DNA from: an uncultured Collinsella sp.
GTDB taxonomy: Bacteria; Actinomycetota; Coriobacteriia; Coriobacteriales; Coriobacteriaceae
NCBI GenBank assembly: GCA_900540905.1
Contig: UQHR01000001.1
Coordinates: forward strand, 62,001-126,000
Direction of reading: 5' to 3'
DNA length: 64,000 nt
In this document: positions 26,148-34,275 of the stretch, one piece after another
How the letters are laid out: the number at the start of each line of letters is the position of its first letter
How positions within the stretch are numbered: position 1 is the first letter of the stretch
Program-made: the position numbers and the translations under genes
Notes under the pieces: model-generated
What the model was told of the DNA's origin: nothing
The model's input: only the letters and a program-made list of their open reading frames with translations
Database searches by the model: none

Positions 26148-27503
26148 ATGCTTCTGGTCGCTAACGGTTCCGTCTTTACCCGCAATGCTCAGGCCCCGTT
26201 CATTCCAAACGGTGCGGTCGCCATTGACGGAGATACGATCGTCGAAGTAGGTCCCGAGTGCGAGCTCAAGGCCAAGTACCCGGATGCCGAGTACGTCGAT
26301 GCCCAGGGCAACCTCATCATGCCCGGACTCATCAACTGCCACACCCACATCTACTCGGGTCTGGCCCGCGGCCTTGCCATTAAGGGCTGCAACCCCACCA
26401 ACTTCCTGGAGAATCTTGAGCAGCAGTGGTGGAAGATCGACGACAATCTGACACTCGACGGCACCAAGGCAAGCGCCTATGCCACGATTCTGGACTCCAT
26501 TCGCGATGGTGTCACCACGATCTTCGACCACCACGCGAGCTTCTGCGAGATCCCGGGAAGCCTCTTTACCATTAAGGATGCAGCTCAGGAGCTGGGCATG
26601 CGTTCGTGCCTGTGCTACGAGGTCTCCGATCGCCGCGGCCAGGAAAAATGCGACCAGGCCATTGCCGAGAACGCCGAATTTGCCCAGTGGGCCGCCAAGG
26701 AGCGTCGCGACAACGACAACCACATGATCGCTGCCATGTTTGGCGGACATGCCACCTTTACACTTTCGGACGAGACCATGGATAAGATGGCCGAGGCCAA
26801 CAACGGCCTGACCGGCTTCCACATCCATGTGTGCGAGGGCATGAACGACGTGTGGGATTCCCGCCTCAACCGCGGTGGTATCAGCCCCGTCGAGCGCCTG
26901 CTGCAGCACAACCTGCTGGGTCCCGACACCATGCTCGGCCACTGCATCCACGTGACGCCTGCCGAGATGGATATCGTCAAGGAGTCCGGCACCTGGCTCG
27001 TCAACAACCCAGAATCCAATATGGGCAACGCCGTAGGCTGCGCCCCCGTGCTCGAGTTCTTCCGCCGCGGCATCCCCGTGTGCATGGGCACCGATGCCTA
27101 CACCCACGATATGCTCGAGAGCCTCAAGGTCTTCCTGATCATTCAGCGTCACAACGCCGCTATGCCCAACGTGGGCTGGTGCGAGGCAATGACGATGCTG
27201 TTCGAGAACAACGCCAAGATGGCCAGCAAGTACTTCGATCGCAAGCTCGGTGTGCTCGAGGCCGGCGCTGCCGCCGACGTCATCGTCATGGACTACAAGC
27301 CCTTTACGCCGCTGAGCGAGGAGAACATCGACGGCCACATGCTCTTTGGCATGATGGGCAAAAACTGCCGCACCACCATCATCAACGGCCGCGTCCTGTA
27401 CAAGGATCGCGAGTTCGTTGGCATTGATGAGGACAAGATCAACGCGTGGACCATGGCTGAGTCCAAGAAGCTCTGGAGCACGCTCAACGAACGCACCTAC
27501 TAA
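26148..27503 (+). CDS. ssnA: SsnA-type aminohydrolase (amidohydrolase superfamily)
   Basis: 451 aa, cytosolic metal-dependent deaminase/amidohydrolase. Metal ligands are in NCHTHIYSG, the His of HIHVCEG, the His of GHCIHV and the Asp of MGTDAYTHD. It matches SsnA (TIGR-type selenium-metabolism-associated aminohydrolase) rather than guanine deaminase, and has the SsnA partners YgfK and XDH immediately downstream. In reported gut-bacterial urate clusters it is required for purine breakdown; the exact ring-opening step is inferred. ATG 26148 with GAAGGGAG is chosen over the earlier in-frame ATG 26130. Confidence 0.9.
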   Translation: MLLVANGSVFTRNAQAPFIPNGAVAIDGDTIVEVGPECELKAKYPDAEYVDAQGNLIMPGLINCHTHIYSGLARGLAIKGCNPTNFLENLEQQWWKIDDNLTLDGTKASAYATILDSIRDGVTTIFDHHASFCEIPGSLFTIKDAAQELGMRSCLCYEVSDRRGQEKCDQAIAENAEFAQWAAKERRDNDNHMIAAMFGGHATFTLSDETMDKMAEANNGLTGFHIHVCEGMNDVWDSRLNRGGISPVERLLQHNLLGPDTMLGHCIHVTPAEMDIVKESGTWLVNNPESNMGNAVGCAPVLEFFRRGIPVCMGTDAYTHDMLESLKVFLIIQRHNAAMPNVGWCEAMTMLFENNAKMASKYFDRKLGVLEAGAAADVIVMDYKPFTPLSEENIDGHMLFGMMGKNCRTTIINGRVLYKDREFVGIDEDKINAWTMAESKKLWSTLNERTY

Positions 27504-27517
27504 TTACAAGTAGATTC

Positions 27518-27553
27518 ACGCGCGTCGGATGTTTCGCCGCGTTCGACGCGCGT
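27518..27553 (+). other. Hairpin in the ygfK leader
   Basis: ACGCGCGTCG (27518-27527) pairs perfectly with CGACGCGCGT (27544-27553). No T-tract. It lies in the 148-bp gap between ssnA and ygfK. Confidence 0.55.
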
Positions 27554-27651
27554 ATAGGCGGCCTCCGCGGGGTCGCCGGCGCTGTGCTAGCGCTACACCG
27601 TATTTGCGCCCGTCGCGCGGTCTCGCCGGGCGTTACAGAGAGGAGCTCATT

Positions 27652-30651
27652 ATGAGCGACATCATGAGGCCGATCCCGTTTTCGCAGCTGATGAACTGGA
27701 TCATCGAGGAGCACAAGACTCAGGGCGCCGTCTTTGGCGTGCGCAAGATGGTCACGACCAACCAGGAGGGCGCGCTTCCCATTTTTGACGAGCGCATCGA
27801 GACTCCGTTTGGCCCGGCCGCCGGTCCCAATACGCAGCTGGCCCAGAACATCGTGGCATCCTACGTGGCCGGTTCCCGCTTCTTTGAGCTCAAGACCGTT
27901 CAGGTTATGGACGGCGAGGAGCTCTCCAAGTGTGTGAACAAGCCCTGCATCGTGGCGCAGGACGAGTGCTACAACTGCGAGTGGTCGACCGAGCTCGAGG
28001 TTCCGCAGGCCTTTGCCGAGTACGTGAAGGCATGGTTTGCCTGCCACCTGATCGCTCGCGAGTACGGCCTGGGCAGCCCGGATGGTTTTGTCTTCAACAT
28101 GTCCGTGGGTTATGACCTCGAGGGCATCAAGAGCCCCAAGGTCGATGCGTACATTGAGGGCATGAAGGACGCCAGCGGCTCCGAGGTTTGGAACGAGTGC
28201 CGCACGTGGGCGCTCGCTAACCTGGACAAGTTTGAGAATGTCGATGCCGCGTTTGTCGAGTCCATCCCGGCGCGCGTCTCCAACTCCATTACCGAGTCCA
28301 CGCTGCATGGCTGCCCGCCGGCGGAGATCGAGCGCATCGCGACCTATCTGATTACCGAGAAGGGTCTCAACACCTACATCAAGTGCAACCCCACGCTGCT
28401 GGGCTATGAGTTTGCTCGCCAGCGCCTCAACGAGCTGGGCTTCGACTACATCGTCTTCGATGACACGCACTTCCGCGAGGATCTGCAGTGGGTCGACGCT
28501 GTGCCCATGTTTGAGCGTCTGATTGCCCTGTGTGCCGAGCGCGGCCTGGAGTTTGGCGTCAAGCTGACCAACACGTTCCCCGTCGACGTGACGAGGAACG
28601 AGCTGCCCTCCACCGAGATGTACATGTCCGGCCGTTCGCTGTTCTCGCTGACCATCGAGGCCGCCCGTCGCATTACCGAGCAGTTCGATGGCAAGCTGCG
28701 CATTAGCTACTCTGGCGGTGCTACGGTCTACAACATCCGCGCCCTGTACGATGCCGGCATTTGGCCCGTCACCCTGGCGACCGACGTACTCAAGCCTGGT
28801 GGCTACGAGCGCTTTAGCCAGATGGCTGGCGAGTTTACCGACCTGGATGGCAAGCCGTTCGCGGGCGTCTCTCTCGAGGCCGTGACTGCGATCCAGACCG
28901 ACTCGCTCACCAACCCGCTCTACAAGAAGCCGCTGCGCCCGCTGCCCGACCGCAAGGTCGCCGGCAAGAGCCCGCTTTCCGACTGCTTTACCACGCCGTG
29001 CCGCACGAGCTGCCCCATCCAGCAGGATATTCCCGCCTATCTGGCGGCTGTTGACGAGGGCCGCTACGAGGACGCACTCAACATCATCATCGAGCGCAAC
29101 GCCCTGCCGTTCATCACCGGTACCATCTGCCCGCATCCCTGCGGCCGTGCCTGCGAGCGTGCGTTCTACGAGCCCGAGGGCGCCCAGATCCGCGCCAGCA
29201 AGCTCAAGGCCGCCCGCGAGGCCATGACGGCCGTGCTGCCCAAGCTGCGCGCCCAGGCCATCGCCAACGACGGCGAGCGCAACGTTGCCGTTATCGGCGG
29301 CGGCCCGGCCGGCCTGGCGACGGCGTTCTTCCTGACGCGTGCCGGCGTGCCCGTCACCATCTTCGAGGCCCGCGATTCGCTCGGCGGCGTGGTCCGTCAC
29401 GTGATCCCCGAGTTCCGTATCGCCAGTGACGATATCTCTCACGATGCCGAGCTCTGCTTGGCCTTTGGCGCCAAGGTACAGCTCAATGCTCGCGTGGATT
29501 CCATTGAAGAGCTCAAGGCCCAGGGCTTTACCAACGTGGTCGTGGCCACCGGTGCCTGGATGCCCGGCTCTGCGGGCTTGGGCGAGGGTGCCGAGCTCGA
29601 CGTGCTGGAGTTCCTCGAGGCCGCCAAGAAGGGCGAGAAGCTCGAGCTGGGCGAGGATGTCGTAGTCATTGGCGCCGGTAACACCGCTATGGATGCGGCT
29701 CGCGTGGCCAAGCGCCTGGCTGGTGTGAAGAACGTGCGTCTGGTGTATCGTCGCACCAAGAAGCAGATGCCCGCCGACGAGGAAGAGCTTGATCTTGCTC
29801 TTGCCGACGGCGTTGAGTTCTGCGAGCTGCTGGCGCCCAAGGCACTCAACGGCGCCGTGCTGACCTGCGACGTTATGGGGCTTGGCGAGCCGGATGCAAG
29901 CGGCCGCCGCAGCCCCGTCGCCACGGGCGAGACCGTCGAGCTTCCCGCCACCACGGTGATCTGCGCCGTGGGCGAGGGCATCGATGCCAGCCTGTACGAC
30001 GCCGCGGGCGTCGAGCACGACCGTCGCGGCCGCCTTGCCGCCACCTCCACCGGCGTCGAGGGCGTTTGGGCTGCCGGTGACTGCCGTCGCGGTCCGGCCA
30101 CCGTGGTCGAGGCTATCGCCGACGCCGCCGAGGTCGCCCGCGCCATCGCCGGCGTGGACTTTAACAAGTACGCCGACTGCAACGAGCAGGCCGGCCGCGA
30201 GGACACCTGCTACGAGCGCAAGGGGTCGCTGTGCCGCGACAAGCGCAACTGCACCAAGACCCGCTGCCTGGGCTGCGGCTCGGTGTGCGAGGTCTGCTGC
30301 GATGTGTGCCCCAACCGCGCCAACGTGGCAATTAAGGTGCCGGGCCTGGCCAAGCATCAGGTCGTCCATGTCGACGGCATGTGCAACGAATGCGGTAACT
30401 GCGCCGTGTTCTGCCCCTACCAGGAGGGTCGTCCCTACAAGGACAAGCTCACCCTGTTCTGGAGCGAGCAGGACATGGAGAACTCCGAGAACGAGGGCTT
30501 CCTGGCCGTGGACGAGGACCACTTTAAGGTTCGCGTCGCCGGCACGGTCCGCACCGTCTCGGTCGATGCCGTCAACACCGGTCTTCCCGAGGCCGTCCGC
30601 CTGACCATCAGGGCCGTGCGCGACAACTATTCGTACCTTCTTAAGAAATAG
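27652..30651 (+). CDS. ygfK: YgfK-type FAD/NAD(P)/Fe-S oxidoreductase (putative selenate reductase subunit)
   Basis: 999 aa. Residues 1-~430 are a dihydroorotate dehydrogenase-like TIM barrel. A glutamate-synthase small-subunit-like region follows, with an Fe-S segment (CRTSCPIQQDIPAYL, CPHPCGRACERAF), an FAD dinucleotide fold (VAVIGGGPAGLATAFFL) and an NAD(P) fold (VVVIGAGNTAMDAARVAK). The C-terminus has two more cysteine clusters (CLGCGSVCEVCCDVCP; CNECGNCAVFCP). Annotated in E. coli as a selenate reductase subunit, it is also required for anaerobic urate use in reported gut clusters. GAGAGGAGCTC fixes ATG 27652; the upstream open frame to 27529 is not YgfK-like. Confidence 0.92.
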   Translation: MSDIMRPIPFSQLMNWIIEEHKTQGAVFGVRKMVTTNQEGALPIFDERIETPFGPAAGPNTQLAQNIVASYVAGSRFFELKTVQVMDGEELSKCVNKPCIVAQDECYNCEWSTELEVPQAFAEYVKAWFACHLIAREYGLGSPDGFVFNMSVGYDLEGIKSPKVDAYIEGMKDASGSEVWNECRTWALANLDKFENVDAAFVESIPARVSNSITESTLHGCPPAEIERIATYLITEKGLNTYIKCNPTLLGYEFARQRLNELGFDYIVFDDTHFREDLQWVDAVPMFERLIALCAERGLEFGVKLTNTFPVDVTRNELPSTEMYMSGRSLFSLTIEAARRITEQFDGKLRISYSGGATVYNIRALYDAGIWPVTLATDVLKPGGYERFSQMAGEFTDLDGKPFAGVSLEAVTAIQTDSLTNPLYKKPLRPLPDRKVAGKSPLSDCFTTPCRTSCPIQQDIPAYLAAVDEGRYEDALNIIIERNALPFITGTICPHPCGRACERAFYEPEGAQIRASKLKAAREAMTAVLPKLRAQAIANDGERNVAVIGGGPAGLATAFFLTRAGVPVTIFEARDSLGGVVRHVIPEFRIASDDISHDAELCLAFGAKVQLNARVDSIEELKAQGFTNVVVATGAWMPGSAGLGEGAELDVLEFLEAAKKGEKLELGEDVVVIGAGNTAMDAARVAKRLAGVKNVRLVYRRTKKQMPADEEELDLALADGVEFCELLAPKALNGAVLTCDVMGLGEPDASGRRSPVATGETVELPATTVICAVGEGIDASLYDAAGVEHDRRGRLAATSTGVEGVWAAGDCRRGPATVVEAIADAAEVARAIAGVDFNKYADCNEQAGREDTCYERKGSLCRDKRNCTKTRCLGCGSVCEVCCDVCPNRANVAIKVPGLAKHQVVHVDGMCNECGNCAVFCPYQEGRPYKDKLTLFWSEQDMENSENEGFLAVDEDHFKVRVAGTVRTVSVDAVNTGLPEAVRLTIRAVRDNYSYLLKK

Positions 30652-30662
30652 GCGAGTCTCTT

Positions 30663-31142
30663 ATGGCCAAATCCATTCAACATAACGTGGCCTACGTTGC
30701 CTGCGGAAGTGGTTGCGCTTCCGCAGGCGGCGACGCCCGCTGCAGCGAAGGCTGCATTGGCTGTGGCGCCTGCGTCACGGCCTGCCCCTACGGCGCCATT
30801 GCGCTGGTCGATGGCATCGCCCGCGTGGATCGCTCCAAGTGCACGGGCTGTGGCCTGTGCGGCATGGCGTGCCCGCAGCGCGTGATTGCCTTCGTTCCCG
30901 GCTACCAGAACATTCTGGTGCGCTGCAACAACACCGATAAGGGCGCCATCGCTCGCAAGATCTGCGACACGAGCTGCATCGGTTGCGGCATGTGCGCTAA
31001 AAAGTGCCCTGCCGGCGCTATCCGCATCGAGGACAACTGCGCCCATATCGACGGCGTGGACTGCCTGTCGTGCGGCATGTGCGCCGTCGTCTGCCCGCAT
31101 GGCGCCATCCACGACCGCACCGGCATCGCCGCCGGCGTGTAG
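30663..31142 (+). CDS. Polyferredoxin with four [4Fe-4S] clusters
   Basis: 159 aa. Four CxxCxxCxxxCP motifs (CIGCGACVTACP, CTGCGLCGMACP, CIGCGMCAKKCP, CLSCGMCAVVCP), resembling the ferredoxin part of RnfB, but with no membrane anchor and no RnfB N-terminal domain. It lies 11 bp after ygfK and 12 bp before the xanthine dehydrogenase gene, so it most likely carries electrons between YgfK and the molybdenum enzyme. E. coli has a FAD-subunit gene (ygfM) in the comparable place, which is absent here. Weak ribosome-binding site (AGGCGAG). Confidence 0.9.
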   Translation: MAKSIQHNVAYVACGSGCASAGGDARCSEGCIGCGACVTACPYGAIALVDGIARVDRSKCTGCGLCGMACPQRVIAFVPGYQNILVRCNNTDKGAIARKICDTSCIGCGMCAKKCPAGAIRIEDNCAHIDGVDCLSCGMCAVVCPHGAIHDRTGIAAGV

Positions 31143-31154
31143 AAGGGAATCACC

Positions 31155-33932
31155 ATGGCACAGGAATTCACTTTTACCGTTAACGGCGTCGAGCGCACGA
31201 CGACGGAGAATAAACCGCTGCTGCGCTACCTGCGCGACGACCTGCATATCCATTCCGCCAAGGATGGCTGCTCCGAAGGCGCTTGCGGCACCTGCACCAT
31301 CCATGTGGACGGTGCGGCCGTCAAGGCGTGCGTACTGACCACCGCTCTTGCCGCCGGTCGCAACATCGTGACCGTCGAGGGCCTGCCCGAGAACGTGCGC
31401 GAGGCCTTTGTGTACGCCTTTGGCGCCGTAGGCGCCGTGCAGTGCGGTTTTTGCATCCCCGGCATGGTCATGGCGGGCGCGGCACTCATCGCCGAGGACC
31501 CCGAGCCCACCGAGGAGCAGATCAAGTACGCCATCCGCGGCAATGTCTGCCGCTGCACCGGCTACAAGAAGATCATCGAGGGCATTTCGCTGGCAGCTGC
31601 GGTGCTCCGCGGCGAAAAGCAGATCGACGAGGACTTGGAGCGCGGCGACGACTACGGCGTGGGCAAGCGCGCCTTCCGTATCGACGTGCGCAAGAAGGTG
31701 CTCGGCGAGGGCAAGTATCCCGACGACATCGACGAGCTCGATCAGCCGGGCCTGACCTACGCTAGCGCCGTGCGTTCCAAGTATCCGCGCGCCCGCGTGC
31801 TCTCCATCGACACCTCCAAGGCCGAGGCCCTGCCCGGCGTGGTGGGCATCCTGCGCGCCGAGGACGTGCCGGTCAACCAGGTCGGCCACCTTATCCAGGA
31901 CTGGGACGTCATGATCGCCCAGGGCGATATCACCCGCTGCGTGGGCGATGCCATCGTGCTGGTGGTTGCCGAGGACGAGGCAACGCTTGAAAAGGCCAAG
32001 AAGCTCGTAAAGATTGATTACGAGCCGCTGGAGCCCGTGCGCAACATTGTCGAGGCTAGGGCCGAGGGCGCCCCGCGTCTGCACGACAGCTTCTTTGCCT
32101 TTGGTAATACCGTGGAGCTCAAGGACAACGTGTGCCAGAGCCGTCACGTGACGCGCGGTGACGCCGCCAAGGCGCTGGCCGAGAGCGCGTTTACCGTGAC
32201 GCAGCGCTTTACCACGCCTTTTACCGAGCATGCCTTCTTGGAGCCCGAGTGCGCCGTGGCCTTCCCGTACAAGAACGGCGTCAAGGTGCAGTCGACCGAT
32301 CAGGGCGCTTACGACACGCGCAAAGAGTGCGCCCATATGTTTGGCTGGGATAACGAGCCCGAGCGTGTGGTCGTCGAGACCATGCTCGTGGGTGGCGGCT
32401 TTGGCGGCAAGGAGGACGTGTCCATCCAACACCTGGCCGCGCTCGCCGCATATAAGTTCCAGCGTCCTGTGAAGTGCAAGCTCACGCGCGCTGAGTCGCT
32501 TGCGTTCCATCCCAAGCGCCATGCCATGGACGGTACCTTTACGCTGGGTTGCGACGCCGACGGCAACTTTACCGGCCTGGACTGCGAGATCAACTTTGAT
32601 ACCGGCGCCTACGCGTCGCTGTGCGGCCCGGTGCTCGAGCGCGCCTGCACGCATGCCGTCGGCCCCTACAAGTACCAGAACACCGACATTCGCGGCTTTG
32701 GCTACTACACCAACAACCCGCCCGCCGGTGCGTACCGAGGCTTTGGCGTTTGCCAGTCCGAGTTTGCGCTCGAGAGCCTGATCGACCTGCTGGCAGAGAA
32801 GGTCGGCCTGGATCCGTGGGAGATCCGCTACCGTAATGCCATCGAGCCGGGCGAGGTTTTGCCCAACGGCCAGATTGCCGACTGCTCCACGGCACTTAAG
32901 GAGACGCTGCTCGAGGTCAAGGATGCCTACTACGCGCATCCCGGACACGCCGGCATTGCCTGCGCCATGAAGAACGCCGGCGTGGGCGTGGGCCTGCCCG
33001 ATGCCGGCCGCTGCAAGATCCGCGTCGAGAACGGCGTGGCCGTGGTCTATGCCGCTACGTCCGACATCGGCCAGGGCTGCAACACCGTCTTTTTGCAGGA
33101 CGTTGCCGAGGCATGCGGCCTGCCGCTTCGCTGCATCGCCAACGGCGAGTGCTCCACCGAGAACGCTCCCGACTCCGGCACTACGTCTGGCTCGCGTCAG
33201 ACGGTCGTGACCGGCGAGGCCGTGCGCGGTGCCGCCTTCCTGCTGCGCGATGCCATGCTTGGCATCGAGGCCGGAAAGCCTGCACCCGATACCCCCGTGA
33301 GCGCGCATGGCGACGGCGTCAAGATCGAGTACGACGACGGTCGCGCCTATCAGCTGCGCACGCAGGAGCTCGTCGCCGGCCAGGGCATGCATCCTCAGGA
33401 TCCCGCGGCCGCCATCAAGGCGCTCGAGGGATGCGAGTTTGGCTATGTGTACCTGGAGCCGACCGACAAACTGGGCGCCGACGTTCCCAATCCCAAGAGC
33501 CACATCTGCTACGGCTTTGCCACGCATGTGGTCATTTTGGACGATGACGGCCGCGTGAGCGAGGTCTATGCCGCGCACGATTCCGGCAAGGTGGTCAATC
33601 CCATCTCCATCCAGGGTCAGATCGAAGGCGGCGTGCTCATGGGTATGGGTTATGCACTGACCGAGGACTGGCCGCTCAAGGACTGCGTACCCCAGGCAAG
33701 GTACGGTACGCTCGGGCTGTTCCGTGCGCCCGAGATTCCGGATATCCACTCCATCTACGTGGAGAAGGACGAGCTGCTGCCCGTGGCATATGGCGGCAAG
33801 GGCATCGGCGAGATCGCGACGATCCCCACGGCGCCCGCCGTACAGAACGCTTACCGCGCGTTTGACGGCAAGCTGCGTCCCGATCTGCCCATGGTGGATA
33901 CGCCCTACAGCCGCGTTCGCAACCGCGGGTAG
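31155..33932 (+). CDS. xdhD: Xanthine dehydrogenase family protein, [2Fe-2S] plus molybdenum-binding domains (probably selenium-dependent)
   Basis: 925 aa. Residues 1-~165 hold two [2Fe-2S] clusters (Cys39, 44, 47, 59; Cys97, 100, 132, 134). The rest is the molybdopterin-binding hydroxylase with VGGGFGGKEDVSIQ, GAYRGFGVCQSE and, near the C-terminus, GGKGIGEIATIPTAPA containing the conserved catalytic-type Glu. There is no FAD domain. The match is to XdhD/Se-dependent XDH, supported by mocA, yqeB, yqeC and an XdhC-like gene in the cluster. The likely reaction is hydroxylation of hypoxanthine/xanthine or, run in reverse, reduction of urate. A terminator follows. Confidence 0.93.
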   Translation: MAQEFTFTVNGVERTTTENKPLLRYLRDDLHIHSAKDGCSEGACGTCTIHVDGAAVKACVLTTALAAGRNIVTVEGLPENVREAFVYAFGAVGAVQCGFCIPGMVMAGAALIAEDPEPTEEQIKYAIRGNVCRCTGYKKIIEGISLAAAVLRGEKQIDEDLERGDDYGVGKRAFRIDVRKKVLGEGKYPDDIDELDQPGLTYASAVRSKYPRARVLSIDTSKAEALPGVVGILRAEDVPVNQVGHLIQDWDVMIAQGDITRCVGDAIVLVVAEDEATLEKAKKLVKIDYEPLEPVRNIVEARAEGAPRLHDSFFAFGNTVELKDNVCQSRHVTRGDAAKALAESAFTVTQRFTTPFTEHAFLEPECAVAFPYKNGVKVQSTDQGAYDTRKECAHMFGWDNEPERVVVETMLVGGGFGGKEDVSIQHLAALAAYKFQRPVKCKLTRAESLAFHPKRHAMDGTFTLGCDADGNFTGLDCEINFDTGAYASLCGPVLERACTHAVGPYKYQNTDIRGFGYYTNNPPAGAYRGFGVCQSEFALESLIDLLAEKVGLDPWEIRYRNAIEPGEVLPNGQIADCSTALKETLLEVKDAYYAHPGHAGIACAMKNAGVGVGLPDAGRCKIRVENGVAVVYAATSDIGQGCNTVFLQDVAEACGLPLRCIANGECSTENAPDSGTTSGSRQTVVTGEAVRGAAFLLRDAMLGIEAGKPAPDTPVSAHGDGVKIEYDDGRAYQLRTQELVAGQGMHPQDPAAAIKALEGCEFGYVYLEPTDKLGADVPNPKSHICYGFATHVVILDDDGRVSEVYAAHDSGKVVNPISIQGQIEGGVLMGMGYALTEDWPLKDCVPQARYGTLGLFRAPEIPDIHSIYVEKDELLPVAYGGKGIGEIATIPTAPAVQNAYRAFDGKLRPDLPMVDTPYSRVRNRG

Positions 33933-34001
33933 GGTAGGGCGCGGGCGGCCATTGCTGACTAGCTGTTCGCGCTCAACATCAACTGCATATGCTGCACCTT
34001 T

Positions 34002-34036
34002 GGCCCCAGCTCCATCGCGAGCCGGGGCCTTTTGTT
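34002..34036 (+). terminator. Rho-independent terminator after the xanthine dehydrogenase gene
   Basis: GGCCCC (34002-34007) pairs with GGGGCC (34024-34029), extended by AGCT/AGC pairing, followed by TTTTGTTT. It ends the ssnA-ygfK-Fe-S-xdh transcript. Confidence 0.85.
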
Positions 34037-34042
34037 TGGAGT

Positions 34043-34152
34043 GGAAACTGCGTCCCCGATTTGGCGCTCAGAACGGGACACGCTTTCCGGATGGCATGTT
34101 TGGCGGAAACTACGGCCCAGTTTTTGGCTCCAGAACGGGATACATTTTCCGG
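34043..34152. repeat. Two-copy tandem repeat with CGGAAA/TTTCCGG ends
   Basis: 34043-34090 and 34105-34152 are related 48-nt units (about three quarters identical, 62 bp apart), each starting GGAAACT and ending TTTCCGG, with CAGAACGGGA conserved inside. Each could fold as a hairpin through its ends. Similar TCCGGAAAAG / TCGGAAAAGTG segments occur at 36846-36895. Confidence 0.65.
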
Positions 34153-34204
34153 AACGGTCCACGTGCGGCGGTGTGTCGCCCCTTTTCGTGCGCCGCTTGT
34201 CGAA

Positions 34205-34260
34205 TTACGTTATAGCTAGCTATATTATAGGAAGGTATAATATAGCTAGCTATAACGTAA
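34205..34260. repeat. Perfect 25-bp inverted repeat upstream of the AAA ATPase gene
   Basis: 34205-34229 and 34236-34260 are exactly complementary and flank GGAAGG. Each arm itself contains the palindrome TATAGCTAGCTATA, and TATAAT appears on both strands near the centre (34236-34241). The repeat ends one base before the ribosome-binding site AGGAAGG of the gene at 34276. It could be a dense operator/promoter or an RNA hairpin that limits translation. Confidence 0.9.
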
Positions 34261-34275
34261 AGGAAGGATGGCCCT

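Noticed and set aside
27484..30522. 1012-aa open frame on the minus strand
   Set aside because: Opposite-strand shadow of ygfK, caused by GC-rich third positions; low-complexity Ala/Gly/His/Leu translation and no family sequence.
30627..33749. 1040-aa open frame on the minus strand
   Set aside because: Shadow of the Fe-S protein and xanthine dehydrogenase genes; no start signal and no recognisable domain.
31155..33932. Selenocysteine codon in the xanthine dehydrogenase
   Set aside because: The reading frame has no internal TGA; any selenium would be a labile ligand added by YqeB-type maturation.
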